The notes below the pieces were generated by a model that was not told where the DNA came from, made no database searches, and saw nothing but the letters and a program-made list of their open reading frames with translations. Shown here piece by piece: positions 12,558 to 25,076 of a stretch of 64,000 nucleotides of DNA (positions within the stretch are counted from its first letter, which is position 1; each line of letters opens with the position of its first letter). A program made the position numbers and the translations under genes. Source of the DNA: Latrodectus hesperus (taxonomy: Eukaryota; Arthropoda; Arachnida; Araneae; Theridiidae); NCBI GenBank assembly GCA_037975125.1, contig JAJQOW010000235.1:62001-126000 (forward strand). Direction: 5' to 3'.

Positions 12558-13075
12558 GTGAATGAATGGCATTGGTTGCCCAAATTCAGGTCAGGAAATT
12601 TATCCGTCTGTGATGAATCTGGTGTCTGGCGGGCTAGTCGTCAAATAGTTCATTATGAGCTGTTGTCAACGGGCCAAACGGTCATTGCAAGCTTATACTC
12701 ACAGCAATTGGAAAGTGAGCAACAGAAGGAGCCAGCACTGGCTAATCACAAAGGTGTACTGTTCTTGGCCGATAACTCGCGATGCTGCATGTCGCTTTGG
12801 TGGCCAGGAATGCCACACTGCGACTTGGTTGGGAAACTTTGTGCCATCCTTCTTACTCACTTGACTATGCGCTATCAGATTAGCACCTCTTCCCTTCCCA
12901 GAGCAATCATTTTGTGGACAATCCTTCAGCGAAGAAGCAGACTTGCGCCAAGCATTCACGGACTTCTTTGCGCCCAAAACTCTCGAATTTTATCAAAAGG
13001 GGATTGGCGCAATGGAGACACGTTGGCAGAAGAGACCGGATGCCGATTACTTCGAGGACTAAGAATAGGCTTCAC
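12558..13075 (+). pseudogene. Mariner transposase relic
   Basis: Mariner blocks appear in changing frames: VHYELLSTGQTV with ASLYSQQLE (about 12647-12712), a decayed HHDNARPH block (KGVLFLADNSR), then FFAPKTLEFYQKG and RWQKRPDADYF blocks near 12970-13060 in other frames. The family catalyses cut-and-paste transposition with a DD34D triad; here frameshifts and a lost catalytic block make it inactive. The N-terminal helix-turn-helix domains are not visible, so it is probably 5' truncated. Confidence 0.8.
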
Positions 13076-14043
13076 TTTCTGTATGTTATGTTATTTTGGG
13101 TCATTAAAAGCAGCAAAATCTTTCTTGTTTACTTGGCGCTTTTGAGTAAATAAATACATTTTTCTATTAAGAATTCTATAATATTGTTCCAAAAGATTTA
13201 TTGGATTATTTCTATAAAAAAATACTTATATGGTTTTAATTTTATCTGGTTATTAAATTTTATATTTTGTTTTGAATAATAACATTTAATGTTAGCTTTA
13301 ATATTGTGTGAATAATAATAAGTTTGAGCAAAAATATTCAAAGAAATATGCTAAATTTCACCGATATTTAAAACCTTTGAAAATTATTATTTTTGCTGAC
13401 AAATATATATAAATACATAAAAATGTAGATTGTTAACTTTTTTTGTCCATTTTTTAACACATTTAGCGAAAATAATAATTTTTTCATACAGAAAAAAGCA
13501 TAATATTATTTAATTTAAATAATATAATAATATAACAACCAAATTTAACTAAATTGTACAAAACAATACCTACAATAGAAAAAAGTACCACTTTTTTCTT
13601 TTCGTATGTATTTTTTTGTATAATGATAATCAGCGTTTATTTTGTATTTCGTTTAATTTTTCCATATATTTTGCGCACTATTTAATGTCATGTTATATTA
13701 TGTTTAGATTTTAAATCAATGTAAACATATTTCATTGCCTGCACTCGGTTTATATAGACACAAATTAAAAATATTATACATTTCCCATTAACAAGAATAA
13801 TTCTTGATTGATCTAAAAAAGCATTTATAAGCTGTACAATCACAGAATTCGAGTTATTAATTATAAATTGTTTTATATCAAGAAATATAAATAGTTTCTC
13901 CCTATTGTAGTAAAAATGTTTCCGCAGATTTAGGATTCAAAATATTTTACTTAGAAATAGTCTTATTTATTTTTAAATCAAGATATTGTGATCGTTCCAC
14001 TGCAGTTTTAAATATCATTGTTAATTTTGTGTATTATAGGGTA
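13076..14043. other. Intergenic AT-rich sequence
   Basis: No gene, repeat family or structure beyond AT-rich runs was recognised. Confidence 0.5.
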
Positions 14044-14288
14044 GTTGTTGTTGTCTTGCGTAAGTTAGGCTGGTAATATAAGGTTCGCTGCTCCACTTTT
14101 CCAACTGAACCATATTTAGGTGTGGAGTCCGACTTCCTCAGTACACACATGCCATAGGAATTCGTTTATAGGATAGGCAACCATTCATACAAGGAAAGGA
14201 TAGACAGAGAAAGAAAGTACATCCATGCCCGAACTCGGATTCGAACCCAGGACCTCCCTATCCGCAGTCAGGCACTCTGACCACTACA
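14044..14288 (-). mobile_element. SINE family A, head truncated
   Basis: Close match to the copies at 40186 and 4811, including the plus-strand blocks TGGAGTCCGACTTCCTCAGT and ATTCGAACCCAGGACCTCCC. The outermost tRNA-like bases are missing. Confidence 0.87.
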
Positions 14289-15373
14289 CTTTGAATTCTC
14301 AAATGTTAATGATGAGTGTTTGACAGTCTAAAGTAGGTGTGATCTATTTTGAATTTATGAAAACATTGCAAAAATACACTGCAACTAAGTAGATGAAGCA
14401 ATCCAAAAACTTAAATTTAGGCTTAGATTGGTTAACCGATTGACTCTTATCGTATGATGACACTAGACTACACCTGTTACAAATGACTTTGACAAAACTA
14501 CACGAGTTCTTCATCATTCCTAATGTTCAACAGACCTGCGGACAAACAATACTACCGCTTTTTGGACATTTCTTGGGAAAATAGTTTAATAATGGCAATA
14601 TTATAAAATGTTTCTTCCAAAATATTTTCACTCTTGCTTGCCTTAGTTTTTTTACATTAGTGTCCTGAATAGAGTCTGCCACCTAAATGAAAAAAGTAGA
14701 TATATGTGCATATTTTGAAAAATAAGGTAATTCTTTATAAGTATAGATTATCATCTAAATTTATGGTAAAAAATTTATACTTTTTATAAGTGGGTTGCAT
14801 ATATCTACTTCTTTGAAATTAAATCTTTAATTGCAAAGTTTCTCAGTGTTTTTAAAAATTACTTATATGCATTGTAAGCCATTAAAATTGCCACACCAGG
14901 TAAGTTTGGTCTTACAAACATCACAATCACATGAAATGAAGAAAAGCTTAGAATATTTAGTATTTCAGGGCATTTGGAAAACTTAATAGAGGCAAACGAC
15001 ATGTTGGCGCCAGCGCTTTGAAAGTTGGCTAATTTTTCCGTACGCCAAATGCACCAACAACCCCAAAGGCCGTGAAATTAACTCTTCACTTTGGAGTAGT
15101 TCGTACAGCCTCTCGTTCTTCTTTATTAGCTTGTTAGAAAGCGGTTTTTATCCCAATTGTTAATTGCTAAATAAAACTTTATTTGAATTGCATGGAACTA
15201 TTCTCAACACCTTACACTACACGGCATCTGAAACTCTGCATAAAAGAAAAGAGGGGAGTTGGATTTTTTATTTGGAATTCACTTTGGAGATTTTTTAGAA
15301 ATAATATAGTACGCCTCGCATGCAGCATGTACAAATGCTTACCAACAAGTAACAGATTTCGATAGAGTCAGGA
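14289..15373. other. Intergenic with a solitary Tc1 end
   Basis: Contains the lone Tc1-type terminus at 14878-14900. No gene seen. Confidence 0.4.
14878..14900 (+). repeat. Solitary Tc1-type terminal repeat
   Basis: GCCATTAAAATTGCCACACC is nearly identical to the inner part of the terminal repeats of the Tc1 copy at 48046-49453 (GCCATTAAAATTGCTACACC). No transposase or matching second end was found nearby, so it is a remnant of the same family. Confidence 0.7.
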
Positions 15374-16240
15374 TTGTCGCTTGTCGAGAGTCTGGATTAT
15401 TATTCCCTGATTTCACTTACACTGGTCAAAACCTACACCGATGGCTCCAAGATTGTCAACAGAGTAGGATGTGCCTCCATTATTCTTTGCAACGAAGTTG
15501 TGATCTGGAGCACCAAAGTCCGACTGAATGATGACGCAACGGTTTTCGAAGCGGAAGCTTGTGCCATTCTTCTTACCATGAAATACGTTCTGGAACATAA
15601 TGTTCCGGTCTGCCACATCCACACAGACTCTAAATCTGTGCTTTCGGCCCTCTCTGCTACAGTCATCAATAGTGACGTCATCAGCGACATTAAGGAGATT
15701 CTCACGAACAACCCCCAAACTTTTACCTTTCACTCGGTGAAAGCACATGTGGGCATCCGTTTCAATGAGGAAGCGGATAAAGCCGCCAAAGACGCAACCA
15801 CAAATGAGGATATTGGAATCACAGTCCGACTCAGCAGGCAACAGCTTATCACCCTTACCAATATAGACGAGCTGCACAGATGGCAACATCTCTGGGAGTG
15901 CTCCACCAAGACCAGGAGACTCTACTCATTCTTTCCTAAAGTATCTAGAAAAAGAATCTCTGCAGACTTCTACTTCAACCAGTTCCTCACTGGTCATGGT
16001 TCCTTTGGAACCTATAGAAGACGATTCCATGGACAAGATGACATCTGCCCACATGATGGAGAGACTCAAGACGTCAATCACCTCATATTCGACTGTGAGC
16101 ACTACACTGATGTCAGGACACGTCATTTCCCTATTTCTGCCAGAGCTGATAGAGCCACACAATTCCTCTACAACAAAGGCTTCCGGAGGGAGATCCAGGA
16201 GATTCTACTGCAAGAGATGCACTACCAATTCACTGGCTGA
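15374..16240 (+). pseudogene. Non-LTR retrotransposon tail: RNase H plus C-terminal zinc motif
   Basis: Open frame of 288 residues with no start of its own: the element is 5' truncated near 15375. RNase H motifs: YTDGSK (first Asp, about residues 21-26), E-A-E-A-C (Glu, about 60), HTDSKS (second Asp, about 84) and EADKAAKDA (last Asp). A C-terminal CPHDGETQDVNHLIFDC zinc-binding block follows at about residues 224-240. RNase H trims the RNA-DNA hybrid in target-primed reverse transcription in I/Jockey-like elements. The frame has no internal stop, so insertion was fairly recent. A 3' untranslated tail continues to about 16590. Reverse transcriptase and endonuclease are missing. Confidence 0.88.
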
Positions 16241-17399
16241 CTCCACCTCTTCTGTTCTTTGTACATATGTAAAAATTCTTATCTGTATTTAATCTGGTAT
16301 CATACTGTATTGTAACCTTGTCTGTTTTTAATTTTTATAGGCCAAATTGGCCCCTATCTTCCAGTCAGAGCGAGTTCCAATGAACGTCTCACTCGCCCCA
16401 TCACTTTGAGCCTTTTTTAAAGTGGTTTGGGTCAACCCACCACTTGCTGGGTGTTCTTTCGTTCATTTGACCTTTGCGACCACCTGAACCTTGGTGGTGC
16501 ACCTCTTGACTGGATTACGCAACGACGTTCACTCACCGCATACCTTCGGGTGGGTCGGTTTTCCATTAAGAATTACACTGGTCAAAAACTACAATTTTGC
16601 AATGATGCCGTACTTTTTAAGTAAAATAAATATCTTTTTTATTTGCTTCCCTTCATGCGTTTATATTTATTAGCGTTCCGTTTGGTGATGCAAACACAAT
16701 TCGTAAAGCCACATGACCGACAGTGCATATATTATACTGTCAATGTATGCAATCCGACAGTAAACAGATCATCCGACAAGTTTTCGTATGACCATAGAAC
16801 GAAAAAGTTGTATTTTTCCAACAACTTTTGTCATTAAAAATTGAGACTAGGAAGTGAACATTTATGTTCGTCAAACAAGAAAGGCATTTTTTATTTTACA
16901 TAATGTGGGCAATAAGTAGCGTAAAAAATTCAATTCTATTTAGATTATCATCGATTGTATTTTCTATGCAAAATTAATTAAATCAATTTTTCTGTTTTTA
17001 ATTTTATCGGCAAATTCGAAATGCTGCATGAATTTTTTGAAGTATTTAATTCTTTATACTGCACTTTTTTAAATAACAAGTACATTTTTAAATCATTATG
17101 AAAAAGGTACTCATGTTCTAACTATACATTTTCTCTAACCGCTTTATATTTTCTTTGGCACTTAAAATCTCTCCCTATTTTATCAGCCCATATTTGAATA
17201 TAGGAATCCATTTATTTTTTCCATGGAAATGAAGAACAATGTTATTTTTAAGCGTATTCAGAGCAATGCAAACTCAAAGTGCATTTCAATAAATTTAAAA
17301 TAAATATTTTGAGTTTCTAATTTTTGACAGCACACCAAAAGACTTATGTAACAATCTCTATTGTGTCCATTTACAAAAGGTTGGAAACTTCTATTAAAA
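16241..17399. other. Retrotransposon 3' tail, then intergenic
   Basis: About 16241-16590 is GC-richer and probably the 3' untranslated region of the retrotransposon tail. From 16600 on the sequence is AT-rich with no recognised gene. Confidence 0.45.
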
Positions 17400-17790
17400 C
17401 TATATATTTGAAAAAAACCGTCTCATGTTGAATTTGAAATAAATTGATTGAGACAGCTTATAGCAGCAGTACAGGAGTGTTGAGTTCTGGATACAAAAGT
17501 TTTTGACGGAAAGTGAGAAAATGTTGCCTCGATCAGCATTGGTGGGATGGATTGAGGTTGACTTTTGCATGCAAACGTTTTTTACGGCGACAAAGAGGAA
17601 AGAAGTATTGAGTTCTGTATACCGCACTTGTGTACTTTTCACGCATAAGGAAAAATATTTCGAAGCGAAGGGTATTCCTTATAAGAAAATTTTTAATGTT
17701 CCATATCGCAATTGGTCGCTGAGAGATACCGAGCATTTCCAGAATTTTTTTTATAGTACACGAAGTCTGCTGTTTAGATTTAAATAATTG
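17400..17790. other. Overlapping frames with internal duplication, unidentified
   Basis: Frames of 94 (plus, 17503-17787) and 67-80 residues (minus) overlap. The block has an internal near-repeat (GTGTTGAGTTCTGGATAC near 17477 and GTATTGAGTTCTGTATAC near 17605). No family is recognised; a repeat fragment is more likely than a gene. Confidence 0.25.
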
Positions 17791-19066
17791 TGAATGACTA
17801 ATTTAAATAATTGCAATGTGTATTTTTGTCATTTCCATCATTACCCGTATTAAGTTGAAGTGGTTTTACCATGTTTGCAGGAAACTGTATGAACTTCACG
17901 AGATTATATTGTGATTTGCTGTTTCTTTTCTAAACAGCTTTTGGCAGCCTGACGTAAGATTAATTGTAAATAAAATAAAATACGATTATTCTATGTTTCG
18001 GTTATAGTGTGTGTGTTGTTTGTAATTAATAGATATTATACGTTTATATACAGCCTCAAGCAATAATGTGAAGCAGAAATACCCATACAATACTGCACTT
18101 TGCTTTAATATTTAGAACACTACGAATTTTAATATCCAGAAAACAAAAAATGGCGACGAGTGTTGCTATTGCAAAATTATTCGGTGTAACATAGCTAGTT
18201 TTTCGATTGAGATTAACAACTTGAAAGGCGATATTTCAAATGAAGACACTCAACCAAGTGTTAACGTCAACAGTAACTTTAATTTGTATATTGAATGCTA
18301 ATTTGGCGATAAATATGGTTGATCTCAGACAGCATACTTTACTATAACTTACACAGTGAAATTACCGACGATTAAAATATAACCCTTCGGAAGAAAATTA
18401 GTGAATTGGCAAAGTTTTTGATAGAAATTCATTCTTATGTACACTCCAATCCAAACCTATCAACTATGACAAACACGTTTTTTTGAGAGACTGCATAGAA
18501 GATGAACCTTAACGATTAGTCGATGGAATTAGATTACTGCAGATACATATGGAACAACATTGCAAATTTTATAAGGCTATTGTATTAAGCGGTATTGAAA
18601 TGGGGATAAATTACAGTTGAATGTGAATTTCAGGAGATATGTAATAATTTTTCACGTGTGAAGCGGTACTGTTATATAATGTATATTTAAGGTACAATTC
18701 AAAAATTAATAAACTTGATGCAGAATATTTCATTAAAAATCGATTTTATTTACCCGATAGTGTAAACAATGATTCGAACATATTCGTTCAACTGGGTTCA
18801 GATTACTTTTGATGTTGCTCGACTGATTCCAAAAGCTTCCAAACAAAGTTTCATCACCTTGTTTCTAATGGAGTAAAGAAAGGTTGGCTTGATGATGAAA
18901 TTGATATTGTTCAGCTTCAGCTAAAAAGAAAATATTTTTTCTCCTGCAAGAACATCATCATTCGTTTGACATTTTCTTATAAAAAACCACCATTAAATTT
19001 GAGTGTTTGTTACATGGTATGAAGAAGGATAAAGAAAATGATTTTGGCGATGAGCTTAACAGTTCT
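17791..19066. other. Intergenic, possible old retroelement debris
   Basis: A stretch at about 18830-19066 has short protein-like frames (KFHHLVSNGVKKGWLDDEID) broken by stops, in the same orientation as the sequence past the SINE. No family could be named. Confidence 0.3.
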
Positions 19067-19082
19067 AGCTGGCAAAAATATT

Positions 19083-19368
19083 TCTTTTTCCAATGGCGGG
19101 CACACTTGGGTGACGAACCCTATGCCACAACAAGGCCACAAACTGCTACTCATTTGTCGTTACCTAGCGGGCACCTGTGAACCAAGTCACGGAGGCGAGT
19201 AGGAAACCACCACAAACCCGTTTAGAGGGTTGGCCACATTCATACTTCATCACAGAAGAAAGGAAAGAGAACAGAGTAAGAAGGTAACATCCATACCCGA
19301 GCTGGGATTTGAACCCAGGGCCCGTAGCTCAGAAGACTGGATCACTAACCACTCAACCATCGGTCGGC
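19083..19368 (-). mobile_element. SINE family B with 16-bp target duplication
   Basis: Minus-strand tRNA-like head (ends TCGGTCGGC on plus; B box GGTTCAAATCC), body with GTTTGTGGTGG and TTGGTTCACAGGTGCCCGC, and a short A-rich tail. Flanked by AGCTGGCAAAAATATT (19067-19082) and AGCTAGCAAAAATATT (19369-19384): 15 of 16 identical. This is good evidence for L1/LINE-type retroposition. Complete copy. Confidence 0.93.
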
Positions 19369-19384
19369 AGCTAGCAAAAATATT

Positions 19385-19771
19385 ATTTCAAAGAAAACGA
19401 TTTGTTTTTAATGGCAGATGGTAAGTTATGGGATTTAGTATACACGTTCTGTGTGTGTGCTTCCACTTTAATTTTTTTCTTTTTTATTTAGTTTTGTTAT
19501 TTAAAAATAATTTGCCATTCATACATGGTTTACATAGGAAATTAAAAAATAAGAATATAAAATACTTTTACAGAAGAAAAAAATACCTCGAAATATGAGC
19601 CATTTCGTTACATAATTGCAAATGAATATGAAACATAAATGCCGATTATTATTCTCCATGTAAGTTGGAAGTTAACTCAACTTTTTTAATGCAAACTGTG
19701 CATTGTGTGAATGTTTAATCTCGTTATTCATTCTTGTATAATTGCTTTTTTACACATTATGCACAGTGCAC
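19385..19771. other. Intergenic AT-rich sequence
   Basis: No gene or repeat recognised. Confidence 0.5.
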
Positions 19772-20535
19772 TGAATAACCAGTTTGATTCCAAGATTGAT
19801 GGATTTTCTCTTGTTATTTCACAGCGTTTCAGACAACTTCATACAAATCCAGAGAAGAAATGCAGACGTCTGCTCAGATTTTCGAAGTGAGCTTATTGCA
19901 ATTGTAGAAGGTCTGGACTCCGTCATGATGCTTCCGCAGTTACTGGATATCTGGATTTTTTCTGATAGTAGAAGTGCTATTCAGCATTTGGCTGATTGGC
20001 ATCATGTGAGGGATAGTACTAGTGCAGACATCCTCAGCAAACTAAAACATCTTTCCTATGGTCATCATGTCCACTTTCAGTGGATTCCGTCCCATGTGGA
20101 TGCTGCTGGTAAGGAAATTGCTGACAGTTTGGCAAGAGCCGGGGCTAGCGATGTCACCGCGCCTGCCGCTTTTCTTACTCATGTAGAGCCTTTTTTCTAA
20201 ATTTAGGGCAACTACTATCCCTACCTTGATTATCCCACCTGTGCATCCTTGGTACCAGGTGAGGTGTCCTGGTCGCTCCTTGGCTCCGTACTGCAGTAAA
20301 CGAGATTAAACTGCACTTGCACGTTTTCTTAGCGGCCATCTGCTTTCTATGACTTTCGTAGGTGGTAACAAACATTTCGAGACCTGCACTAAGTGTTCTT
20401 CGGTGCAGGATCTCCTGACCACATTTCATCTTGTTTGGAGCTTACCACGCACGACCTGATTCAGGATCCCCTTCTGGCGCTTGACTTTTTTAGGGTGAAT
20501 GGATTCGTGGACCTGATCTAGCATTGCTGATTACG
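19772..20535 (+). pseudogene. Non-LTR retrotransposon RNase H tail, frameshifted
   Basis: The frame 19784-20200 carries FRSELIAIVEGLDS (Glu motif), DIWIFSDSRSAIQHL (second Asp) and FQWIPSHVDAAGKEIADSLA (last Asp block). The conserved post-RNase-H segment (P-V-H-P-W-Y-Q, then a Cys-rich end) continues in other frames to about 20500. The first catalytic Asp region is cut or mutated, and a frameshift near 20185 breaks it. The 3' end reads GATTGGAAACAACAACAA, an (AAC)n tail like that of SINE family A. Same lineage as the minus-strand relic at 28060-29040. Confidence 0.85.
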
Positions 20536-20540
20536 GTGAT

Positions 20541-21780
20541 TGGAAACAACAACAATGCAATTTCATTCTAGAAGACACTATTTGTAGTCTTTACTTATAG
20601 CTTGTAGATACATTATTTAAATACACAGTTTTTGTGTAAAAAGACAGCTTAACTTGAAGCACGTTTGTGAAAGTATTATTTAGCAGTATGGTTTTCCAGG
20701 TGAATATGTTAATGAATCATAATTGTTTTATTCCTGAAAGTAAATAATAGTCAAAAGGATTTACAGATAAAAACAAAATGTTCCCACTATCAGTATTTCT
20801 GAAAAATTAGCGAAATTGGGTTCTATTCCATTTCACGGACAAAATGACAGAACCTATACTAAGCAAAATTTAAACCAACTGCCAGCTTATAGAATGTGGG
20901 TTTTAAAACTAGTTTACCTCCAAATCTTATCAGCACTAATTGAAGTAAAAATGTCCTTGCCAAATTGCCTTATTCGATCTACGAAATCATGAAATAAGAA
21001 GATATAAACAGAGGATGATACGACTCAAAAGATTTATGGAAATCATTGACCAGATAAAAATTACAAATGGAACCATATATACTTTTCCACTACAATATGA
21101 TTTGCATTATATTGCTCTAGCATTTGTATGTGAACCATTATATCTTTTGTCATTTCTGAAATAAAAATGCTCACGCGAAGAGTAAGAGACTGAAATCACG
21201 TAGATGTTAATAAAGGTAGGAGTGAAGAAATCTTTTAAATTTCACGCTGTAAACGGAAACTAAGATTTTAGAAAATTTAACGATTGTTAGAATCCAAAAG
21301 GAAAACAACTTGTTACAACTTCATTTTTGCCTTGACACAAAAACATTGTTTCAGTGATATTTCGAAAGCAAGACGTGGAATAGTACAAAAAGTTTTTGCT
21401 TCAAAAACTTTTTCGCAGATTCTGACAGCGGTTTCCGTATGCACAAAAAATATTCTAATGCAAAATTCATCACCAAAATTTCAAAATCGATTTTCCCGGC
21501 AAAAGCTTGCGTAATTTTCATATTTTGGAAAACTAATTGCCAAAAAATTGCAACGATTGTTTTTGAATCAAATTGATAAAAATAAAATTACATTAAAAAA
21601 GAAAGAATAAATTAGATACAAATTTTAATCAATATATAAGCGCTAGTAAGATTATTCGATGTAGAAATTCGCGATCGATATTTTCATTGATTAGCAACAC
21701 AATGAGGGAAATAATAATATTTATTTTTCTACGCAGTTTATACGGCATACGCAGTTTCTAATTCCGTATAAAAGTCGTAT
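20541..21780. other. Intergenic AT-rich sequence
   Basis: Short frames such as 21284-21514 have no recognisable motif. Nothing supportable. Confidence 0.45.
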
Positions 21781-21910
21781 GAAACGTGTGAAACTGTCAA
21801 AGGTGAAGCATAGAGCAACTGTGTCCGGAATCAAACTTAGAACAATCTGCCTAATGCACTAAGGTCTTAACACTAAAGCTAGAGAAGTTATACTATCAGA
21901 CGTGAGACTC
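21781..21910 (+). repeat. Dispersed copy of the 300-bp tRNA-like repeat
   Basis: Contains CCGGAATCAAACTTAGAACA, matching the signature of the array units at 29291, 29588, 31141, 31451 and 31758. Diverged single copy. Confidence 0.5.
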
Positions 21911-22443
21911 CGTAACACAGTGAAGCATCCAACAGAAAAAAGTAAAGTGTCATAAGAAATTGAAATATCAGAATAGTGTGTGACCTTGAATTATTAATCT
22001 GAAGAACTTGCAAACATTTATTATCAGGGGACAAATTTGTTAGGGCGCTGAAGAAGCTTTTGTAATCCTTCCCATCCAATAAATTGTGCTGATTAACATT
22101 TTGTTAGTAATTTTCATACATATGTAAATCAATATTTATTTTAAATGCTTAACACGGGGTTTCAAATAAACTGGGAACTTTTCAACTGTAAACAAGATCC
22201 AGATACACATAACACTAATTAATAAATATTACACAGTTATAGTTATTGATATTATAAATACTGTAATGAATTTTCTAGCATTAGGAAATTTTGTTATCAA
22301 TATTTTTCTTAAAAATAGCAATTTTTTTACGCGTTTGAATATTTGATAAAATTGAAATTTTAAAATAATTTCAAATTATATTGTGAATATCTTATCTAAA
22401 ATTGTACAATTTAAATAACAAGCCCTACTACAATTGATTGTGT
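21911..22443. other. Intergenic AT-rich sequence
   Basis: No gene recognised. Confidence 0.5.
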
Positions 22444-22749
22444 TGACCGATGGCTGAGTGGTTAGCGCTCCTGACCCCTGAGCTGTGAGTCCTGGGTTCA
22501 AATCCCGGTTCGGGCATGGATGTTACTTTATTTCTCTGTTCTCTGTGTTTTTCTATCCTTTCTTCCGTGAGGATGTATGAATGTGGTCCATCCTATAAAC
22601 GGGTTTGTGGTGGTATGGCGCGGGTAACGCTACTCGCCTCCGTGACTTGGTTCACAGGTGCCCGCTGGGTAACGACAAATGAGTAGCAGTTTCTGGCCTT
22701 GCTGTGGCATAGGGTTCAACCCTCAAGTGCCCACCGTTGGAAAAAAAAC
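22444..22749 (+). mobile_element. SINE family B, best-preserved head
   Basis: The tRNA-like head starts GACCGATGGCTGAGTGGTTA. TGGCTGAGTGG fits the Pol III A box and GGGTTCAAATCCC the B box. The body holds the TATAAACGGG core, GGTTTGTGGTGG and the GTAACGCTACTCGCCTCCG block, ending near CCGTTGGAAAAAAAAC. The head spacing is close to a real tRNA, but the 300-bp extension and multiple copies show it is a SINE. No convincing target duplication. Confidence 0.9.
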
Positions 22750-22889
22750 TTATTGTTTGGTCTGGAACTATACATAAATCCTAGAATGAATGGTATATCC
22801 ATAAATAATTCATATTTATTGATATTCATATTTTAATTGAAAAAAGAAAATTTTAATATCAATATTTTCTAATAAGTAGGCTATATTTA

Positions 22890-24115
22890 CGAGGTATATT
22901 CGGAAAGTAAGTACCATTTTGTAAAACAAAAGTGTAACAGAATTTTTTTGTTTCCAGCCGATATTATTTTTACAGGAGAAATTATATATTAAATTATTTT
23001 TCTACATATTTTCCGCCAAGGTTGAAGCATTTGTCGTAACGTGTAACCAGCTTTTGTATACTTCTCGCCATTCACGATAGCCACGATTCATAGCATTTTT
23101 CACCTTAACGTCGCATCCTAAGTGCTTGTCGTCAAGCTTGTGGCTTCGTGCAGAAAAAGTGTTAATCGGATGGCACCAAATCTGGACTGTACGGTGGATG
23201 ATCCGATTGCTGACAAAGAAACTGTTGAAGCATCGCTTTAGTGTCACAAGTAGCGTGGGATCCAAATGTTGTAATGGAGGAACACTATACCATTACTCAG
23301 CATTCCTCTCCATTTGTTTTAAATTGCAGCGGTAGTTTTCTTAAAGAAAAGAAATATCATCATCACGCATTGACGGTTTTTCCTATCTGAAGAAATTCAG
23401 TAAGTAAAACCTTCTTCATATCCCAGAACACAGTGCATATGATATTTTTCTGCTGACATTGTCGTTTTGAACTTTAGTTTTTACGGAGATTGAGTTCTCT
23501 TTACTCCATCATTGACTATTGTTTTAGATATGGTGTGACATGGCGAATCCACGTCTCATCACCTTCTACAATTTCTGTTAAAACATGTGATCTGCCTCTT
23601 TTCTGTGTTGTGTGAGAGTGTCGGTTTTTTACAATTTCATCCAAAACACAGTACTTGAATTATGCGGAAATTCGTTTCAAAGCGTCGTCATTGTGAAACA
23701 TTTATCTTCATGTATTTTTTCATCAAATTTTTACCAGATCATCGTTGACAACAGAAGACCACTTCGAGCCTCATCGTAGACATTTGTTCGACCTTCGATA
23801 AACATTCTAACCCACTTTCTTTCCATTCACATCACTCATCGTTCCTTTACCATAAATATCTTTTATTTGTATACATATTTCAGCCGCTTTCATAATCCTA
23901 GCGTTCAAAAATCGAATTACAGTACGAATGTCACATTGACGAGATCAATAATTAATTGTCTTAAGCATATTACATGTGTACAGCAAACTTTAAACACAAC
24001 GTGGAACAATCTAAATGGCGAGAATTGCGAGGCAGTGTACAAGGTAGACTATTGCGCATGTGCGGGACACACACAACTGCATTATAGCGGCGGTACAGTG
24101 TAACGGTACTTATTA
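22890..24115 (-). pseudogene. Mariner-like element, decayed
   Basis: The minus strand ends with the mariner C-terminal signature RYDKCFNLGGKYVEK (about 23045-23000) just before a stop. Upstream (higher coordinates), fragments of the transposase run through several frames to about 23860. The left end GAGGTATATTCGGAAAGTAA resembles mariner termini. AAGTACC occurs near both edges (22909 and, inverted, near 24108), suggesting degraded inverted repeats. Many stops and frameshifts: inactive. Confidence 0.72.
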
Positions 24116-24117
24116 CA

Positions 24118-24200
24118 AATTGCACAATTATACAATTTATATAATTGTACATATAAATTGTACAATTGTATAAAAAATACTAATTGTACAATTTATATAA
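24118..24200. repeat. Nested ATTGTACAAT palindromes
   Basis: Three copies of an ACAATTTATATAAT-type word on alternating strands, around ATTGTACAATT. The cluster abuts the end of the mariner relic. Confidence 0.6.
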
Positions 24201-24872
24201 TAATTTCTTCTACGACTGACTATTCTTTATGTGTAATTTAATGTAAATCATAGAAAAAGTTATTAATATTCATAATGAAAAAAAGAAAATTTTAATATCA
24301 AAATTTTTCCATAAAATCTGACACATATTTTTGTTTTAACTAATTTTATTATATTTTACAGAATTTAAATTACATTCGATTTTATTAAAAAATGTACAAT
24401 TTATGTAATAAGCTCCTCTAAAAATTTCGATATTTTTAAGCAAACCGTTGAATAAAAAAATAATGAAAAAGTGTGTATTTAACACGTGTGATTGTTTTTT
24501 GAAAGCAATAAAAATATTCTTTTCAAGTAAGACATTTTATTGAACACTTTATACTACACTAAAAATGCATTACATTTAAATTTGCAAAAATTTCTCTTTT
24601 TCTAAAGTAAATTTAACAATAATTATATAAAAAAATATCCATAAAACCACAGCTATTTAAGAACTGTATTTTTACCGTCTCCTGAAAAAATCAACAAAGT
24701 TTTAATGTCCTCCGAAATATACTAACAGATAAAATATATACTACATAAATTAAAATAATAAATTCTAGCTACGTTTATTATGAAGATTTGAAAATACTCA
24801 TTAGAGCGAATTTTGGATCGATATTTAGAAAATTTATGTCAGCATCTACAAATATTATAATTCTGACACATT
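24201..24872. other. Intergenic AT-rich sequence
   Basis: No gene recognised. Confidence 0.5.
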
Positions 24873-25076
24873 GAAAAAGAGGAAGTGGATTTTAGCTGAA
24901 AAAGGTGATTAGTTTAAAAAAAATAAATACCATACAAGTTTCAGATGAGTGACACTGATAAAAAGCTGAATTGTTTTTAATAAATTCATTTAAGCACATT
25001 TTTTTAAAATTGTATCGGAAAACAAAATAATTTTTTTTAACCTAATGAATAATAGCTATTATAACCAGTGTAAATA
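24873..25076 (+). repeat. Dispersed 200-bp repeat, copy 1
   Basis: Similar over its whole length (by eye roughly 80%) to 27836-28034, including ATGAGTGACACTGATAA and the ATAATTTTTTTTAACCTAAT block. The second copy directly follows the mariner at 26941-27795, so it may be that family's non-coding tail. Confidence 0.7.

Noticed and set aside
15413..15889. Minus-strand frame of 158 residues
   Set aside because: Antisense shadow of the RNase H frame, whose motifs are clearly on the plus strand.
17503..17787. Plus-strand gene of 94 residues
   Set aside because: No motif, overlapping open frames on the other strand, and an internal near-duplication; more likely repeat-derived.
22444..22516. A tRNA gene with good A and B boxes
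   Set aside because: The head is followed by a 230-bp body shared with several dispersed copies, so it is a SINE head.
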